In this document: in pieces, positions 14,428-15,817 of the stretch | How positions within the stretch are numbered: position 1 is the first letter of the stretch | How the letters are laid out: every line of letters begins with the position of its first letter | Source: an uncultured Synergistales bacterium | GTDB taxonomy: Bacteria; Synergistota; Synergistia; Synergistales; Aminobacteriaceae | Assembly (NCBI GenBank): GCA_905233295.1 | Contig: CAJODX010000028.1 | Location: forward strand, 17,663-33,479 | Reading direction: 5' to 3' | Length of the DNA: 15,817 bases | Position numbers and translations under genes: made by a program | The notes under the pieces: model-generated | The model's database searches: none | Seen by the model: only the letters and a program-made list of their open reading frames with translations | What the model was told of the DNA's origin: nothing

Positions 14428-15258
14428 TTAAATTAATTTTAATCTTGCAAACGCCCTTGAAATTCCGTCCTGATCCACCGCAGGACATACCATATCCGCG
14501 AGTGATTTCAGTTTTTCAGCACCGTTTGCCATACAGACGCTGAAACCCACCGTCTGCATCATCTCAAGATCATTCATACTGTCTCCGAAACCTATAGTGT
14601 CCTCGACAGAGACTTTGAAGTGTTCGCAGATTAATTTAACGCCTGTGCCTTTGTTAAATTCTTTGCTGAAAATTTCGCCGTTTATGCATTTTGCAGGAGC
14701 TTTGACCTCCTGTAAAACAAAATTAAATTCATGGCTTAAAGATTTTATCGCTTCAGTGAGCTGATCCATGTTCAGACACATGATAACGACTTTATAGACA
14801 GGTGAGCCGTCATAATCGCTCATGGGCTTTATGCCGAGATTTGAAGAGAGAGCTTTGCGCCAGCGTTCGATTTCGCTGTTGCCTTCGCCCTGAGAGCTGA
14901 GAAATTCGCCGAGATTTTCATCGCCCCACGAGCCGTCTTTAGCTTCGATAGTACAGAAAACCCCGTTATGATGAAGAATCTGCAAAATTAATTCGCGTTG
15001 CTCTTCAGACATGGGATTGTCATATAAAACCTCGTCATATTTCTCGCCTACCGCAACGTAACCGCCGCCGCATGATATAAATCCGTCAAACTGATATTTT
15101 AATAAAGGTTTTAACATATCAGGATTTCGTCCCGTGCAGAGAAAAATTTTATGTCCTTTAGCTCTTGCGCTTTCTATTGCTTTAACTGCGCTGTCTGGCG
15201 GAAGATTCTCCCCGGGTGCTGTCAATGTTCCGTCAATATCTAAAAAAATTAATTTCAC
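14428..15258 (-). CDS. HAD-superfamily phosphatase (Cof/type IIB)
   Basis: A 276-residue Cof-type HAD hydrolase. Motif I is DIDGT with nucleophile Asp7 and acid/base Asp9, motif II is LCTGR with Thr42, and motif IV is GFGDSMND with Asp226 and Asp230. A large alpha/beta cap (about 85-195) sits between motifs II and III. These enzymes remove phosphate from sugar phosphates, FMN, PLP or similar small metabolites. Being first in an operon with the PTS permease, relief of sugar-phosphate build-up is plausible, but that is inference from context. The start is GTG 15258, with GGAGG 10 bases upstream. Confidence 0.92.
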   Translation of the reverse strand: MKLIFLDIDGTLTAPGENLPPDSAVKAIESARAKGHKIFLCTGRNPDMLKPLLKYQFDGFISCGGGYVAVGEKYDEVLYDNPMSEEQRELILQILHHNGVFCTIEAKDGSWGDENLGEFLSSQGEGNSEIERWRKALSSNLGIKPMSDYDGSPVYKVVIMCLNMDQLTEAIKSLSHEFNFVLQEVKAPAKCINGEIFSKEFNKGTGVKLICEHFKVSVEDTIGFGDSMNDLEMMQTVGFSVCMANGAEKLKSLADMVCPAVDQDGISRAFARLKLI

Positions 15259-15292
15259 AGAAAAATCCCTCCGAAAATTTTATTTGTTTTTA

Positions 15293-15323
15293 TTGAAAAA
15301 ATTATGAGCAAAAAGATTATAAT
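15293..15323 (+). promoter_or_regulatory. Probable promoter for the MATE gene
   Basis: TTGAAA (15293-15298), a 19-nt spacer and TATAAT (15318-15323), 39 bases before the ATG. The spacer is slightly long. The region lies between divergent genes. No clear minus-strand promoter for the HAD-PTS operon was found in it beyond AT-rich matches. Confidence 0.5.
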
Positions 15324-15361
15324 ACAAAAAAATGTAAGAGGAACAGAGAAAATAAAAAAAA

Positions 15362-15817
15362 ATGAAAAATAAATCTCGTCAACATCAAATTGATATGCTT
15401 CACGGTTCACTGCTCGACAAAATTTTGATTTTTGCTATGCCTTTAGCGTTCAGTATGGTTTTGCAGCAGCTTTTCAACTCTGCTGACGTTGCCGTTGTAG
15501 GACGTTTCGACAGCCCTCAGGCTATGGCTGCGGTCGGCAGCAACGGAGCGGCAATCAATTTAATGGTGAATCTTTTCGTCGGGCTTTCGATCGGCGCGAA
15601 CGTCATCGTTGCAAAATACATCGGCAAAAATGAAACTTCAAAAATTCAGGACGCTGTTCACACTTCAATTTCAATTTCGTTAATTTGCGGCGTTATTCTT
15701 TTAATATGGGGCTTAACAGCTGCAAGACCGTTGTTAACTTTAATGAACACGCCGGCGGATATTATCGACCTTGCAGTAGTTTATTTCAGAATTTATTTTT
15801 TAGGAACACCTTTCATA
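15362..15817 (+). CDS. MATE-family multidrug/metabolite efflux transporter (partial, C-terminus off window)
   Basis: The first 152 residues are visible and the frame is open to the window edge. MATE proteins export drugs or metabolites using Na+ or H+ gradients. After a short polar N-terminus come hydrophobic helix 1 (ILIFAMPLAFSMVLQQLFNS), the highly typical NSADVAVVGRF segment, AAVGSNGAAINLM, helix 2 (VNLFVGLSIGANVIVAKYIG) and helix 3 (ISISLICGVILLIWGL). This pattern fits MATE, of the group close to MepA and related clostridial exporters. ATG 15362 has only a distant AGAGG about 20 bases upstream. It is divergent from the HAD-PTS operon. Confidence 0.92.
   Translation, partial: MKNKSRQHQIDMLHGSLLDKILIFAMPLAFSMVLQQLFNSADVAVVGRFDSPQAMAAVGSNGAAINLMVNLFVGLSIGANVIVAKYIGKNETSKIQDAVHTSISISLICGVILLIWGLTAARPLLTLMNTPADIIDLAVVYFRIYFLGTPFI

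Noticed and set aside
14408..14488. In-frame 27-residue N-terminal extension of the PTS permease
   Set aside because: It would overlap the end of the HAD gene, lacks a ribosome-binding site, and the family N-terminus with AGGAGG fits ATG 14407.

Overview
The window reads as an ordinary chromosomal housekeeping segment of an AT-rich anaerobic bacterium. Intergenic DNA is full of A/T tracts, Shine-Dalgarno sites are strong (AGGAGG-like), UAA and UGA are both normal stops, and GTG starts occur. HflK/HflC, a stand-alone TrpB-like enzyme, a small four-cysteine TSCPD protein, type III pantothenate kinase next to a dihydrouridine synthase, and a fused PTS permease would fit Synergistota, Negativicutes or a related gut lineage. 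This placement is inference and no marker gene settles it. No IS element, CRISPR array, tRNA, rRNA or prophage gene was seen.

Layout. Positions 1-6770 are all minus strand. From the right they are a BaiN/HI0933-type flavoprotein, coaX, a tRNA-dihydrouridine synthase, a TSCPD protein and a small coiled-coil protein, forming one tight operon. A trpB-like gene with its own promoter and terminator follows, then exodeoxyribonuclease III, then the N-terminal part of a thiamine-pyrophosphate (ThDP) enzyme. Positions 6872-12230 are plus strand: an Mrr-like protein with altered active-site residues, a PHP-family phosphoesterase, an acidic coiled-coil protein, hflK-hflC and gap, ending in a strong terminator. 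Positions 12233-15258 are minus strand: a HAD phosphatase plus a sucrose-type PTS EIIBCA operon, then a two-helix membrane protein. At 15362 a MATE transporter starts and runs off the window. No gap between genes exceeds 300 bases; the longest is 256 bases, between hflC and gap.

Two genes, trpB-like and PHP, are broken by frameshifts with most of the downstream part still conserved. In both, the junction looks like an out-of-frame deletion between short direct repeats: inferred 17 nt in trpB and 22 nt in PHP. The Mrr-like gene just upstream of PHP has lost the residues expected to make the nuclease active. I see no convincing novel multi-gene system. The most unusual signals are these paired lesions, the probably inactive Mrr domain behind a 5' hairpin, and a possible structured transcript between hflC and gap.
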